64,000 nt of DNA from Anaerotruncus massiliensis (ex Togo et al. 2026) (lineage in GTDB: Bacteria > Bacillota > Clostridia > Oscillospirales > Ruminococcaceae), in contig NZ_LT962687.1 of the NCBI RefSeq assembly GCF_900199635.1, forward strand, positions 432,863 through 496,862. The letters are read 5' to 3'. The notes beneath the pieces are model-generated. The model was given only the letters and a program-made list of their open reading frames with translations. It had not been told where the DNA came from and ran no database searches. Of the stretch, positions 33,604 through 42,401 are shown piece by piece (positions within the stretch are counted from its first letter, which is position 1; each line of letters opens with the position of its first letter). Both the position numbers and the translations under genes were made by a program.

Positions 33604-36600
33604 TCAGCGGAAGTATCTTACCGCATTGCCGAAGAGGTCTTGGAAGCAGTTGCCGCCGACATTCTTATAGAGCCCGTCGACATACCGCTCGGTGTGCCCC
33701 ATCTTTCCGAAGACGCGGCCGTCGGGGGAGGTGATGCCCTCGATGGCGCAGTAGGAGTTGTTGGGATTGAAGCGGATATCCCCGGTCGGATTGCCGTCGA
33801 GGTCGACGTACTGGGTGGCGATCTGGCCGTTTTCGGCGAGCCGGTCGATGAGCGCCTGCGGCGCGACGAACCGTCCTTCGCCGTGGGAGATTGCGATCGT
33901 GTGGATGTCGCCCGGCTTCATGTCGGCGAGCCAGGGGGACTTGTTGGAGGCGACGCGGGTGCGCACCAGCATGCTCTGGTGGCGGCCGACCGAGTTATAG
34001 GTCAGGGTCGCGCAGCTTTCATCCATGTCGCGGATTTCGCCGTAGGGGACGAGCCCGAGCTTGACGAGCGCCTGGAAGCCGTTGCAGATGCCCAGCATGA
34101 GGCCGTCGCGGTTTTTGAGGAGCTCGTGGACCGCGTCGCGGATGCGCGGGTTGCGCAGGAAGGAGATGATGAACTTGGCCGAGCCGTCCGGCTCGTCGCC
34201 GCCCGAGAAGCCGCCCGGCAGCGCGATGATCTGCGACCGCGCGATTGTGTCCGCGAAGGCCGCGACGCTTTCGGCGATGTCGGCGGCGGAGAGGTTGCGC
34301 ACGACGAAGACCTCCGCGTCGGCGCCGGCGCGCTCAAAGGCACGTGCGGTGTCGTACTCGCAGTTGGTGCCGGGGAAGACGGGGATGAGCACCCGCGGGC
34401 GGGCGGTTTTTACCGACGCGGTAAGTTTGCCCCTCGATTCATAGTTGTATGCGGGCACGGGGCCGTCGCTGCTCGGAGAGAGATAGGGGAATACTTTTTG
34501 TAATTTATCCTCCCAGCTATCCTGAATGTCATCGAGCGGGATGAGGTCGAAGCCGTAGCGGATGGCATAGGCGGGGGAGACGGAACCGATGCAGGGCAGG
34601 CCGGCGATCGGCTCGGACGCCTCGATAAGGAATCCGCCGTAGAGCGGCTCGAAGAGGGCCGCGTCGTCGAAGGTGGCGGAGAAGTCGAAGCCGAGCCCGT
34701 TGCCGAAGCACATCTTGGTGACGCCCTCGCAGACGCCGCCGTACCCGATTGCCCAGACGGAGACCGCCTCCTTTTCGGCGACCAGCCGCTCCACCTCGTC
34801 GAAGACCGCCTTGACGCTCTCAAATTTGGGGAGCTGGTTCTCGTCGTAGGCGGGCGCGATCAGGTAGACCTTGTGGCCCGCCTCCTTGAACTCGGGGGAG
34901 ATGATGTTCCCGGTTTTGGCCACCGAGACGGCGAAGGAGACGAGGGTGGGCGGCACGTCGATCTCCTCAAAGGTGCCGGACATCGAGTCCTTGCCGCCGA
35001 TCGAGCCGATGCCGAGGCCGAGCTGGGCCTCGAGCGCGCCGAGCAGGGCGGCCATCGGCTTGCCCCAGCGCCTGGGGTCGTTCTTGGTGCGCTCGAAGTA
35101 CTCCTGGAAGGTGAGCCAGCATTTGTGATAACTGCCGCCCGCGGCGACCACCTTGGCGACCGATTCGACCACCGCGCAGACCGCGCCGTGGTAGGGGCTG
35201 GCGGCCGAGCGGTCGGGGTTGAAGCCCCAGCCCATCAGCGAGGCGGTCGTCGTCTCGCCGTGCAGGACGGGGATTTTCGCGGCCATCGCCTGCGCGGGGG
35301 TGAGCTGGCGCACGCCGCCGAAGGGCAGCAGCACGGTGCCTGCGCCGATCGTCGAGTCGAACCGCTCGACCAGCCCCTTCTGGGAGCAGACGTTGAGGTT
35401 TTCCATCATCGCGGTCCACTTTTCCTTCATCGGGGCGGTGGAACGCAGCCGCTCGAACTCGCGCGGGGCGGTGATCTCCACGTCGGTGTATTTGACCGCG
35501 CCGTTGGAGTTGAGGAACGCGCGGGAGAGGTCGACGATCCGCCGCCCGTTCCACTCCATCACGAGACGGGGTTCGGCGGTCACCTCGGCGACGACGGTGG
35601 CCTCGAGGTTTTCCGCGTGGGCGCGGCCGATGAATTGATCCACGTTTTCCGGCGCGACGACGACGGCCATGCGCTCCTGCGATTCGGAGATCGCCAGCTC
35701 GGTGCCGTCGAGGCCGTCGTACTTCTTGGGGACCGCGTCGAGGTTGATGCGCAGGCCGTCGGCCAATTCGCCGATCGCCACCGACACGCCGCCCGCGCCG
35801 AAGTCGTTGCAGCGGCGGATCATGCGGGTCACCTCCCCGTCGCGGAAGAGGCGCTGGAGCTTGCGCTCGATGGGCGGATTGCCCTTCTGCACCTCCGCGC
35901 CGCAGCTCTCGAGCGAGGAGAGGGTGTGGCTCTTGGAGGAGCCGGTCGCGCCGCCGCAGCCGTCCCGGCCGGTACGCCCGCCGAGCAGGATGACGATGTC
36001 GCCCGGATCGGGACGGTCGCGCACCACGTGGTCGGCGGGCGTCGCGCCCACCACGGCGCCGATCTCCATCCGCTTGGCCGCGTAGCCGGGGTGGTAGACC
36101 TCCGCCACATGCCCGGTCGCGAGCCCGATCTGGTTGCCGTAGGAGGAGTAGCCCGCCGCGGCCGTCGTCGTGATCTTGCGCTGGGGGAGCTTGCCCTTCA
36201 TCGTCTCGGAGAGGGGAACCGTCGGGTCGGCCGCGCCCGTCACGCGCATCGCCTGATAGACATAGCTGCGCCCCGAGAGCGGGTCGCGGATCGCGCCGCC
36301 CAGACAGGTGGCCGCGCCGCCGAACGGCTCGATCTCGGTCGGGTGGTTGTGCGTCTCGTTTTTAAACATGAGCAGCCAGTCCTGCTCCCCGCCGTCCACA
36401 TTCACCTTGATTTTCACCGAGCAGGCGTTGATCTCCTCGCTCTCGTCGAGGTCGGGGAGCTTCCCCTCCGCCTTAAGCGCCTTCGCGCCGATCACCGCGA
36501 GGTCCATCAGCGTCATCGGCTTCTCTTTCCCGGCATAGAGCTTGTCCCGCAGGGCGAGGTATTTTTCAAAGCTCTTTTTGATGTAGGGGGTCTCGACCTT

Positions 36601-37314
36601 CACGTTTTTCAGGTTGGTGAGGAAGGTCGTGTGGCGGCAGTGGTCCGACCAGTAGGTGTCGATCATGCGGATCTCGGTGATGGTCGGGTCGCGGCGCTCG
36701 GTGTTTTTAAAGTAGTCCTGGCAGAAGGCGATGTCGTCGGTGTCCATCGCGAGCCCGTAGCGGGAGACGAAGTCCGCAAGCCCCGCCGCGTCGAGCGCGG
36801 TGAAGCCGTCGAGTGTTTCCACCGTCGTGGGGATGTCGTATTTGACGTCGAGCGTTTCGGGCAGCTCGAGCGACGCGAGGCGGCTTTCCACCGGGTTGAC
36901 GAGATAGTTCTTGACCGCGTCGAGCGCGTCCGCCGGGATGCCGCCCGAGAGGATGTACACCCGCGCGGAACGCACGATCGGCTGTTCCTTGGAGGTGGCG
37001 AGGGAGATGCACTGGGCGCAGGAATCGGCGCGCTGGTCGAACTGGCCGGGCAGGTACTCGACCGCGAAGACCTCTTCGCCCGGCGCGGCGGGGGGGAGCT
37101 CGTCGTAGGTCACGTCGACCTGCGGCTCGGAAAAGATCGTGCCGCGCGCGGCGTCGAAGTCGGCCCGGTCGATCCCTTCAACGTCGTAGCGATTGAGGAT
37201 GCGCACGCCCTTGACGCAGTCGAGCATCAGCACGGTGCGCAGGTCGCTGAGGACTCCGGCCGCCTCCACGGCAAACTCCGGTTTTTTCTCCACGTAGATT
37301 CGGTAAACGCTCAT
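33604..37314 (-). CDS. purL: Phosphoribosylformylglycinamidine synthase, single-chain
   Basis: This 1236-residue enzyme catalyses the fourth step of purine synthesis (FGAR + Gln + ATP to FGAM). It joins an N-terminal PurS-like part, the PurL synthetase (HNHPTEIEPFGGAATCLGG near residue 350, NDFGAGGVSVAIGEL) and a C-terminal glutaminase with catalytic Cys in GICNGFQAL and HGEGRF, a fused layout common in Clostridia. The open frame continues upstream, but the ATG at 37314 is the real start (ATGAGCGTTTACCG). It is the last gene of the mtaB operon; copy C follows its stop. No other pur gene is nearby. Confidence 0.96.
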   Translation of the reverse strand: MSVYRIYVEKKPEFAVEAAGVLSDLRTVLMLDCVKGVRILNRYDVEGIDRADFDAARGTIFSEPQVDVTYDELPPAAPGEEVFAVEYLPGQFDQRADSCAQCISLATSKEQPIVRSARVYILSGGIPADALDAVKNYLVNPVESRLASLELPETLDVKYDIPTTVETLDGFTALDAAGLADFVSRYGLAMDTDDIAFCQDYFKNTERRDPTITEIRMIDTYWSDHCRHTTFLTNLKNVKVETPYIKKSFEKYLALRDKLYAGKEKPMTLMDLAVIGAKALKAEGKLPDLDESEEINACSVKIKVNVDGGEQDWLLMFKNETHNHPTEIEPFGGAATCLGGAIRDPLSGRSYVYQAMRVTGAADPTVPLSETMKGKLPQRKITTTAAAGYSSYGNQIGLATGHVAEVYHPGYAAKRMEIGAVVGATPADHVVRDRPDPGDIVILLGGRTGRDGCGGATGSSKSHTLSSLESCGAEVQKGNPPIERKLQRLFRDGEVTRMIRRCNDFGAGGVSVAIGELADGLRINLDAVPKKYDGLDGTELAISESQERMAVVVAPENVDQFIGRAHAENLEATVVAEVTAEPRLVMEWNGRRIVDLSRAFLNSNGAVKYTDVEITAPREFERLRSTAPMKEKWTAMMENLNVCSQKGLVERFDSTIGAGTVLLPFGGVRQLTPAQAMAAKIPVLHGETTTASLMGWGFNPDRSAASPYHGAVCAVVESVAKVVAAGGSYHKCWLTFQEYFERTKNDPRRWGKPMAALLGALEAQLGLGIGSIGGKDSMSGTFEEIDVPPTLVSFAVSVAKTGNIISPEFKEAGHKVYLIAPAYDENQLPKFESVKAVFDEVERLVAEKEAVSVWAIGYGGVCEGVTKMCFGNGLGFDFSATFDDAALFEPLYGGFLIEASEPIAGLPCIGSVSPAYAIRYGFDLIPLDDIQDSWEDKLQKVFPYLSPSSDGPVPAYNYESRGKLTASVKTARPRVLIPVFPGTNCEYDTARAFERAGADAEVFVVRNLSAADIAESVAAFADTIARSQIIALPGGFSGGDEPDGSAKFIISFLRNPRIRDAVHELLKNRDGLMLGICNGFQALVKLGLVPYGEIRDMDESCATLTYNSVGRHQSMLVRTRVASNKSPWLADMKPGDIHTIAISHGEGRFVAPQALIDRLAENGQIATQYVDLDGNPTGDIRFNPNNSYCAIEGITSPDGRVFGKMGHTERYVDGLYKNVGGNCFQDLFGNAVRYFR

Positions 37315-37333
37315 TGGTGCTCCTCCAGATCGT

Positions 37334-37903
37334 TTATTTTGTAATACGGCGGTATTCAATGGGGGAAGGCACGCCCACCAGGACGCGGCCCGCCTTCTCC
37401 AGAATCTCTGTGACAAGCAGGACCTCGGGGCCGATCCACTCCTCCAGCGTGAGGGTGGTGTCGGCGGAAAGCCGGCTGACGCACCGGCCGTAAAAAACGC
37501 CCCGCTCATCCTCCTGATAGACGAGGGGAGTGAACGTCTCCGAACGGGAAAGCCCGCGGTAGTCAAAGCGCAGGGCGGGGTTGCCGTTGACAAGCTCCGC
37601 GCGGGGAAGGTCCTTCGGCAGGTCGTAGGAGTCGAGTTTGACGCGCCCGGGCGCGTCGGAGGAGAAGAAAAACAGGTGCGGCATCGCGTTGGTCCGGCCG
37701 TCCCGGGTGTAATAGCTCTCCTCCAGCACGAAAAAGCCGCCGGGGTCCGCGGGCAGGTGGTCGACCCTGCCGTTGACGTTGCGGCTGACGTGCCGCGCGG
37801 CGGGGTGGGTGACCTTCCCGGCCGCCTGCTGGGCGGCGATCTGCGCGGAGTTGTCGAAGTCCCCGGTGAGGCAGCTTTCAAAGCGTTTGAGGGTATCGTT
37901 CAT
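37334..37903 (-). CDS. CpeT-like protein (weak assignment)
   Basis: This 189-residue soluble protein has features of the CpeT/CpcT calycin-like family: an N-terminal CLTGDFDNSAQ motif, then FFVLEESYYT and repeated beta-strand patterns. In cyanobacteria this fold attaches bilins, but in a clostridial genome the role is unknown. The ATG overlaps the mtaB stop (ATGA), so it is translationally coupled to mtaB, and it is 19 nt from purL. The family call rests on the motif only. Confidence 0.55.
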   Translation of the reverse strand: MNDTLKRFESCLTGDFDNSAQIAAQQAAGKVTHPAARHVSRNVNGRVDHLPADPGGFFVLEESYYTRDGRTNAMPHLFFFSSDAPGRVKLDSYDLPKDLPRAELVNGNPALRFDYRGLSRSETFTPLVYQEDERGVFYGRCVSRLSADTTLTLEEWIGPEVLLVTEILEKAGRVLVGVPSPIEYRRITK

Positions 37904-39231
37904 AGGGCGCCTTCTTTCTGATTGACAGCGGTGGGTGGTTGGGACGGGAGCTCCCCTTCGCACCAGTCCCCGTGCGCGGAAACGATTCGCACCTCCCGGA
38001 TGCTCCCGGCGAGCGGCTCGTCCGCGCGCACCCGCACGGGGGTGTAGTTGGGGGTGTAGCCCTCCTGCATCCCGTCCGCGGTCCGGCTCTCGAAGAGGAC
38101 GGGCTGCCTGCTCCCCACCTGCGCGGCGAGGAAGGCGGCGCGGGTGCGCAGGGTGGTCTCGATCATCCGGGCCGAGCGGGCCTCCTTGACGGCGCGGGGC
38201 ACCTGACCGGGCATGTCCGCGGCGTGGGTGCCGGGCCGGCGGGAGTAGGCGAAGACGTGCGCCTTGGCGAGCGCGATCTCCTCCGCGAAGGCGAGCGACT
38301 GCGCGAACTCCGCCTCGTCCTCGCCGGGGAAGCCGACCATGATGTCGGTCGTGACGGCACAGTTGTCGAAATGCCGCCGCAGGCTCCCGGCGATGCGGGC
38401 ATATTCGACGGCGTCGTAATGGCGGTTCATGCGTTTGAGGGTCGCGTCGCAGCCGCTCTGGAGGGAGAGATGGAACTGGGGGCAGAGCTTCGGCTGGCGG
38501 GACATCCGCTCGATATCTCCGTCGGTGAGCAGCTCGGGCTCGAGGGAGCCCAGCCGCACCCGCTCGATCCCCTCGACCGAGCAGGCGAGCTCGACCGCGT
38601 CGATCAGCCGCAGGCCGAGGTCCTTTCCGTAGCAGGAGAGGTTGATGCCCACGAGCACCGCCTCCCGGTAGCCCGCCTTCGCGAGCCCCTCGAGCTCGGC
38701 GCGCAGCTCGTCCGGCTTTTTGGAGCGGACCGGCCCGCGCGCGGTGGGGATGATGCAGTAGGCGCAGTAGCGCTCGCACCCGTCCTCGATCTTGACGAAC
38801 GCGCGGGTGCGTTCGGAAAACTGCTCGGCGCGCATCGGCTCGAAGGACTCCCCCCGCTCGTGCGGGCGGATGTCGACAATCCGCTCCCCGGTGACGCGGG
38901 CCCGCTCCACGAGCGCGGTGAGCCGTTCCCGGCCGCGCGCGCCGGTGACGACGTCCGCCTCGGGCAGACGGTCGGCGGCGTCGGGGAAGGCCTGGGGGTA
39001 GCAGCCGGTCAGCGCGACGACCGCGTCCGGGTTCTGCGACTTCAGATGGCGCAGCATCCGGCGGGTCTTCTGGTCGCCCGTCGCGGTGACGGTGCAGGAG
39101 TTGATCACATAGACGTCGGCAGGCTCCGTATGGGGGACGATCTCATAGCCAGCGGCGGAAAAAAGCTGCTCGAGAATCTGCGCTTCATATTGGTTCACTT
39201 TGCAGCCAAGGGTGTAAAAAGCGGCTTTCAT
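37900..39231 (-). CDS. mtaB: tRNA t6A37 methylthiotransferase
   Basis: This radical-SAM enzyme converts t6A37 to ms2t6A in tRNAs reading ANN codons. The 443 residues include the N-terminal MTTase domain with three cluster cysteines (TLGCKVNQYE, INSCTVTATGDQ, LTGCYPQ), the radical-SAM motif CERYCAYC, and a C-terminal TRAM domain (EGYTPNYTPVRV). A plain sigma-A promoter precedes it and the downstream CpeT-like and purL genes share its transcript. Confidence 0.96.
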   Translation of the reverse strand: MKAAFYTLGCKVNQYEAQILEQLFSAAGYEIVPHTEPADVYVINSCTVTATGDQKTRRMLRHLKSQNPDAVVALTGCYPQAFPDAADRLPEADVVTGARGRERLTALVERARVTGERIVDIRPHERGESFEPMRAEQFSERTRAFVKIEDGCERYCAYCIIPTARGPVRSKKPDELRAELEGLAKAGYREAVLVGINLSCYGKDLGLRLIDAVELACSVEGIERVRLGSLEPELLTDGDIERMSRQPKLCPQFHLSLQSGCDATLKRMNRHYDAVEYARIAGSLRRHFDNCAVTTDIMVGFPGEDEAEFAQSLAFAEEIALAKAHVFAYSRRPGTHAADMPGQVPRAVKEARSARMIETTLRTRAAFLAAQVGSRQPVLFESRTADGMQEGYTPNYTPVRVRADEPLAGSIREVRIVSAHGDWCEGELPSQPPTAVNQKEGAL

Positions 39232-39313
39232 TTATACACTCCGTCCAAAACAGGAATAATTTTCATGTGCAAGTTGCACAGTATCCAAAGGCGTTTTTTC
39301 CAATGATACACAT

Positions 39314-39342
39314 ATTATAATGAATTTTCGGAACAATTACAA
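39314..39342 (-). promoter_or_regulatory. Promoter of the mtaB-CpeT-like-purL operon
   Basis: On the minus strand TTGTAA (39342-39337) and a perfect TATAAT (39319-39314) are spaced 17 bp. Confidence 0.8.
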
Positions 39343-39349
39343 TTAGCAG

Positions 39350-39378
39350 TTGACTTAAAGAAACCCCGCTGATATAGT
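39350..39378 (+). promoter_or_regulatory. Promoter of the HPr-like gene
   Basis: TTGACT (39350-39355) and TATAGT (39373-39378) are spaced 17 bp. This promoter is back to back with the mtaB promoter, only 7 bp apart. Confidence 0.8.
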
Positions 39379-39434
39379 GAGAATGTAGTAAAAACATAAA
39401 TTAGTAATATGTCAAGAAGAAGGAGGACATCGAC

Positions 39435-39668
39435 ATGAAATCTGTAGTCATCAAACTTGACACCATCAATGACGTGAAAAACTTCGTGAATACCGTTTCG
39501 AAATATGATTTCGACGTGGACCTTGTGTCCGGACGCTATGCCGTCGACGCGAAATCCATCATGGGAATCTTTTCCCTCGATCTCGCCAAGCCGATCAAGA
39601 TGGAGATCTACGCCGACAACTGCCCGGAGTTTTTGAAGGAAGTCAAGGGCTTCATTGTGGAAGCATAG
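39435..39668 (+). CDS. HPr-family protein lacking the catalytic histidine (Crh-like)
   Basis: This 77-residue protein has the HPr fold and keeps the regulatory serine region (AKSIMGIFSLDLAKP, matching Ser46 of HPr). The N-terminal site where HPr has GIHARP reads TINDVKNF, so the phospho-accepting His15 is absent. As with Crh in Bacillus, it cannot pass phosphate in the PTS and may serve only in catabolite regulation through HPr kinase and CcpA-like proteins. The gene is monocistronic with its own promoter and terminator. AAGAAGGAGG precedes the ATG. Confidence 0.87.
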   Translation: MKSVVIKLDTINDVKNFVNTVSKYDFDVDLVSGRYAVDAKSIMGIFSLDLAKPIKMEIYADNCPEFLKEVKGFIVEA

Positions 39669-39680
39669 GACTGCGAATGC

Positions 39681-39711
39681 AAAAGGCGCACCTTTGGGGT
39701 GCGCCTTTTTT
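39681..39711 (+). terminator. Intrinsic terminator after the HPr-like gene
   Basis: A 12-bp stem (AAAAGGCGCACC / GGTGCGCCTTTT) is followed by a T run. Confidence 0.9.
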
Positions 39712-40990
39712 TGTTGGTTTGCCGTCCCCTGCGGAGCCTTGGAGCTGCCGCGCTGCGCCCGGCGGGGCTTTAGATGCGCTCCTCGCCTGCGGCGAGCGCC
39801 GCAGAGCGGCGACGCGCATTCAAAGAGGGCCACAGGCGCCACTTGTCCCTTCGGGACAAATGGTGTCCCCATTCGGGCTGTCGCTTCGCGACCCCTTTGG
39901 ATTCCCCGTAGGGAGTCGCCATGCGACCCGGCCCTGCGGGCCGGAACCCTAAGCGGAGCCGCCCGTGGGCGGCAAGAATGACGAGCGCGTTCCGCCGCGC
40001 ACCACGGGTTCCTTTTCGGACGGACGAAAAGAACCCAAAAGTCCGCCTAAGAACCCTCCACCTTGGGCGGCCTGCCCGGGCTGCGCCCGGAGCGCGCTAC
40101 GCGCGACGGCCGATCTCCGGCCTAAGAGCCGCCTTCGGCGGTTGGCCTCCGAAACGCGGTCTGCGGACCGCAGTCGCGGGCGCTCCGCCCCGCGACCCCG
40201 GCTTGAGTCCGCTGCGCGGACCCGGCCCCATGAGCCGGAACTCTAAGCGGGATCTCCGGGAGTACCTTGCCATAACCCGCAGACTACCGTCACTCCCCAC
40301 GGGTACACCAGCTGAAGGCTCAATTCGGGTTGCGGGCGCACCCAACGACTGAGGCCGGAAGGCTCGCCGGGGACGCACGGCGGAAAACAACGCCCGTTCC
40401 GGGCGTTCGCGCACTCTGCGCGCGTGCGCGGCGTAGCCGCGCAGTTTTCCGCCTCCCCGTGGGACATGCGAGCGAAATTAAAGCGGCCGTGCCTCCCCCA
40501 AGCGCACTCCCGATACGGTTCCGGAGGCTCGCCGGCAGAGGCATTGCGCCCGCGGCGCGGCGGCGGGCGGGATGCTGTAGGCTTGTCCGCTGATCCGTGG
40601 CAGGGCGCCGCCGACTTTGGCCGAAGGCCAACCGGAGGCGGCGCGGGGGTCAAGGGGGCATAGCCCCCTGCGGCTTCTTTCCCCCATTTCTTGTCCGTAC
40701 AAGAAATGGGGCCGCCCGCCGGGGCGGGACCCGGCAACTACGCCGCTCGTCGAGCGGCAAATCCAAGACCGCTGCCGGTCGACTACCGACAAACTGCGCC
40801 GCTCGATGAGCGGATAATCTAAGACCGCTGCCGGTCGACTACCGACAACCTCCTCCGCTCGATGAGCGGATAATCTAAGACCGCTGCCGGTCGACTACCG
40901 ACAAACTGCGCCGCTCGATGAGCGGCAAATCCAAGACCGCCGTCGGCCGGCCACCGACAACCTCCTCCGCTCACCGAGCGGCAAATCTAA
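39712..40990 (+). repeat. Mosaic intergenic hairpin element, copy D (longest)
   Basis: About 1280 bp. Modules in order are: GC hairpins; a three-way-junction block (39774-39819) shared with copy E; the GGGTTCCTTTTCG left hairpin (about 40008-40039, with a bulge); GC hairpins (GTCTGCGGAC, GTCCGCTGCGCGGAC); the core from about 40251; the branched junction (40379-40453); a perfect 13-bp right hairpin (40682-40711); and four 56-bp tandem units. It fills the gap between the HPr-like gene and a DD-carboxypeptidase gene, both on the plus strand. No supported gene lies inside. Confidence 0.87.
40765..40988. repeat. 56-bp tandem repeat, four units
   Basis: Units run 40765-40820, 40821-40876, 40877-40932 and 40933-40988. 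Each starts AAGACCGC and holds two small hairpins (CGGTcgactACCG type and CCGCTCgatGAGCGG type), then CAAATCT or ATAATCT. Single or double units of the same length occur in copy A (5918-5973) and copy E (46180-46235, 46236-46291). Confidence 0.92.
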
Positions 40991-41060
40991 GCCCCTCCGC
41001 AAATAAAACCCGGCGGCGCCGCATACACATGTACTAATTTGACAGGAGAGGTGTGCGGAT

Positions 41061-42236
41061 ATGAAGAAAAGGCTCGCGGCGGTTCTACTGAGCGTTTTGA
41101 TATGCGTCCCGCTGTCGGCGGGGGTCTATGCGGAGGATTTACCGGACATGACCGCGCTTGAGACGGCGGCGCCGGTGGACAATTCCCTGCCGGCGAAATC
41201 GGCGATCCTGATCGAGCAGGAGAGCGGGCGGGTGCTCTTTGAGAAGAACGCGGATGAGGTGCTGCCTCCCGCGTCGATCACCAAGGTGATGACGCTGCTG
41301 CTCGTCATGGAGGCGCTCGACGAGGGGCGCATCTCAATCGACGACATGGTGACCTGCTCGGAACACGCCGAATCGATGGGCGGAAGCCAGATCTGGTTCA
41401 AGGCAGGGGAACAGATGACGGTCGACGACCTTTTGAAGGCGACCGCGATTTCGAGCGCCAACGACGCGTCGGTGGCGCTGGCGGAGATGATCGCGGGCAG
41501 CGAGGAGGCGTTCGTCGGCCTGATGAACGAGCGCGCCCAGCAGCTTGAGATGACCAATACCCACTTCGTCAACGCGACCGGGCTGGACGCGGAGGGGCAT
41601 GTGACGACGGCGCGCGATATCGCGACGATGAGCCGGGAGCTGCTCAGGCATCCAAAGATCACCGAGTATTCGAGCGTGTGGATGTCGGAGCTGCGGGACG
41701 GCCAGACCCAGCTGGTCAACACGAACAAGCTCGTGCGGTTCTATGACGGCTGCACCGGGCTGAAAACGGGCACGACGAACGGCGCGGGCAGCTGCCTGTC
41801 GGCGAGCGCGACCCGCAAGGGGATGTCGCTCGTCGCGGTGACGCTCGGGAGCCCGACCTCGGCGGAGCGGTTCTCCGCCGCACGGGGACTGCTCGATTAC
41901 GGTTTCGCCAACTACACCCGCGTCGAGCTGCCGCCGCTCGAGGGGCTGGACGCGGTGCCCGTGCGCCACGGCGTGGCGCAGGAGGTCTCGGTGCTGTCCG
42001 AAACGCCGGGCGCGGTGATCGTCAAGGCCTCCGACAAGGATGCGATCGAACAGCAGGCAGAGCTGCTCGAGGATGTGGAGGCCCCGGTCGAGGCGGGGCA
42101 GATGCTCGGGAAGGTGACGGTCCGGGTGGGGGAGAGCGTCCTCTGCGAATACAACCTCGTCGCGGCGGAGGGCGTGGAACGGATGACCTTCGGCAACGCG
42201 CTCAAGGAACTGCTCTGCCGGCTGGTCGCAATGTAA
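41061..42236 (+). CDS. D-alanyl-D-alanine carboxypeptidase, DacF-like
   Basis: This 391-residue exported S11 peptidase trims peptidoglycan stem peptides. It has a signal peptide ending near VYAED, catalytic boxes SITK, SAN (AISSANDAS) and KTGTTNGAG, a C-terminal beta domain, and a final amphipathic helix (GNALKELLCRLVAM) that should hold it on the membrane. DacF relatives are often made during sporulation, but no forespore promoter is evident. AGGAGAGG lies just upstream of the ATG. The upstream gap is filled by copy D. Confidence 0.93.
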   Translation: MKKRLAAVLLSVLICVPLSAGVYAEDLPDMTALETAAPVDNSLPAKSAILIEQESGRVLFEKNADEVLPPASITKVMTLLLVMEALDEGRISIDDMVTCSEHAESMGGSQIWFKAGEQMTVDDLLKATAISSANDASVALAEMIAGSEEAFVGLMNERAQQLEMTNTHFVNATGLDAEGHVTTARDIATMSRELLRHPKITEYSSVWMSELRDGQTQLVNTNKLVRFYDGCTGLKTGTTNGAGSCLSASATRKGMSLVAVTLGSPTSAERFSAARGLLDYGFANYTRVELPPLEGLDAVPVRHGVAQEVSVLSETPGAVIVKASDKDAIEQQAELLEDVEAPVEAGQMLGKVTVRVGESVLCEYNLVAAEGVERMTFGNALKELLCRLVAM

Positions 42237-42294
42237 GGGGGTTTGACCGCCCGCGGCCGACATGGATTATTTTTGGAATTTTCATAAACCCGGC

Positions 42295-42323
42295 TTGAAA
42301 TGGACCGTCAAATAGGGTACAAT
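42295..42323 (+). promoter_or_regulatory. Promoter of pgi
   Basis: TTGAAA (42295-42300) and TACAAT (42318-42323) are spaced 17 bp. The 70 or so nt leader shows no recognised riboswitch. Confidence 0.75.
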
Positions 42324-42401
42324 ATGTGTAACAAAGAAGGATTCTGCACGACGTCGAATTGTGCGATTTGTACAATATCCAAGCGGAAAGGAAGACCTGA
42401 G

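Noticed and set aside
34873-37344. Very long antisense ORFs opposite purL, argS, murI/ddl and CoA-transferase genes
   Set aside because: High GC removes stop codons on the opposite strand. Their composition is Arg/Gly/His-rich, and the sense genes are clear housekeeping genes.
37315-37881. N-terminal extension of PurL in frame upstream of 37314
   Set aside because: It overlaps the CpeT-like gene in another frame and has shadow-type composition; the protein start at 37314 matches the family.
40765-40988. CRISPR array
   Set aside because: The 56-bp units are adjacent with no unique spacers, each contains two hairpins, and no cas gene is near.
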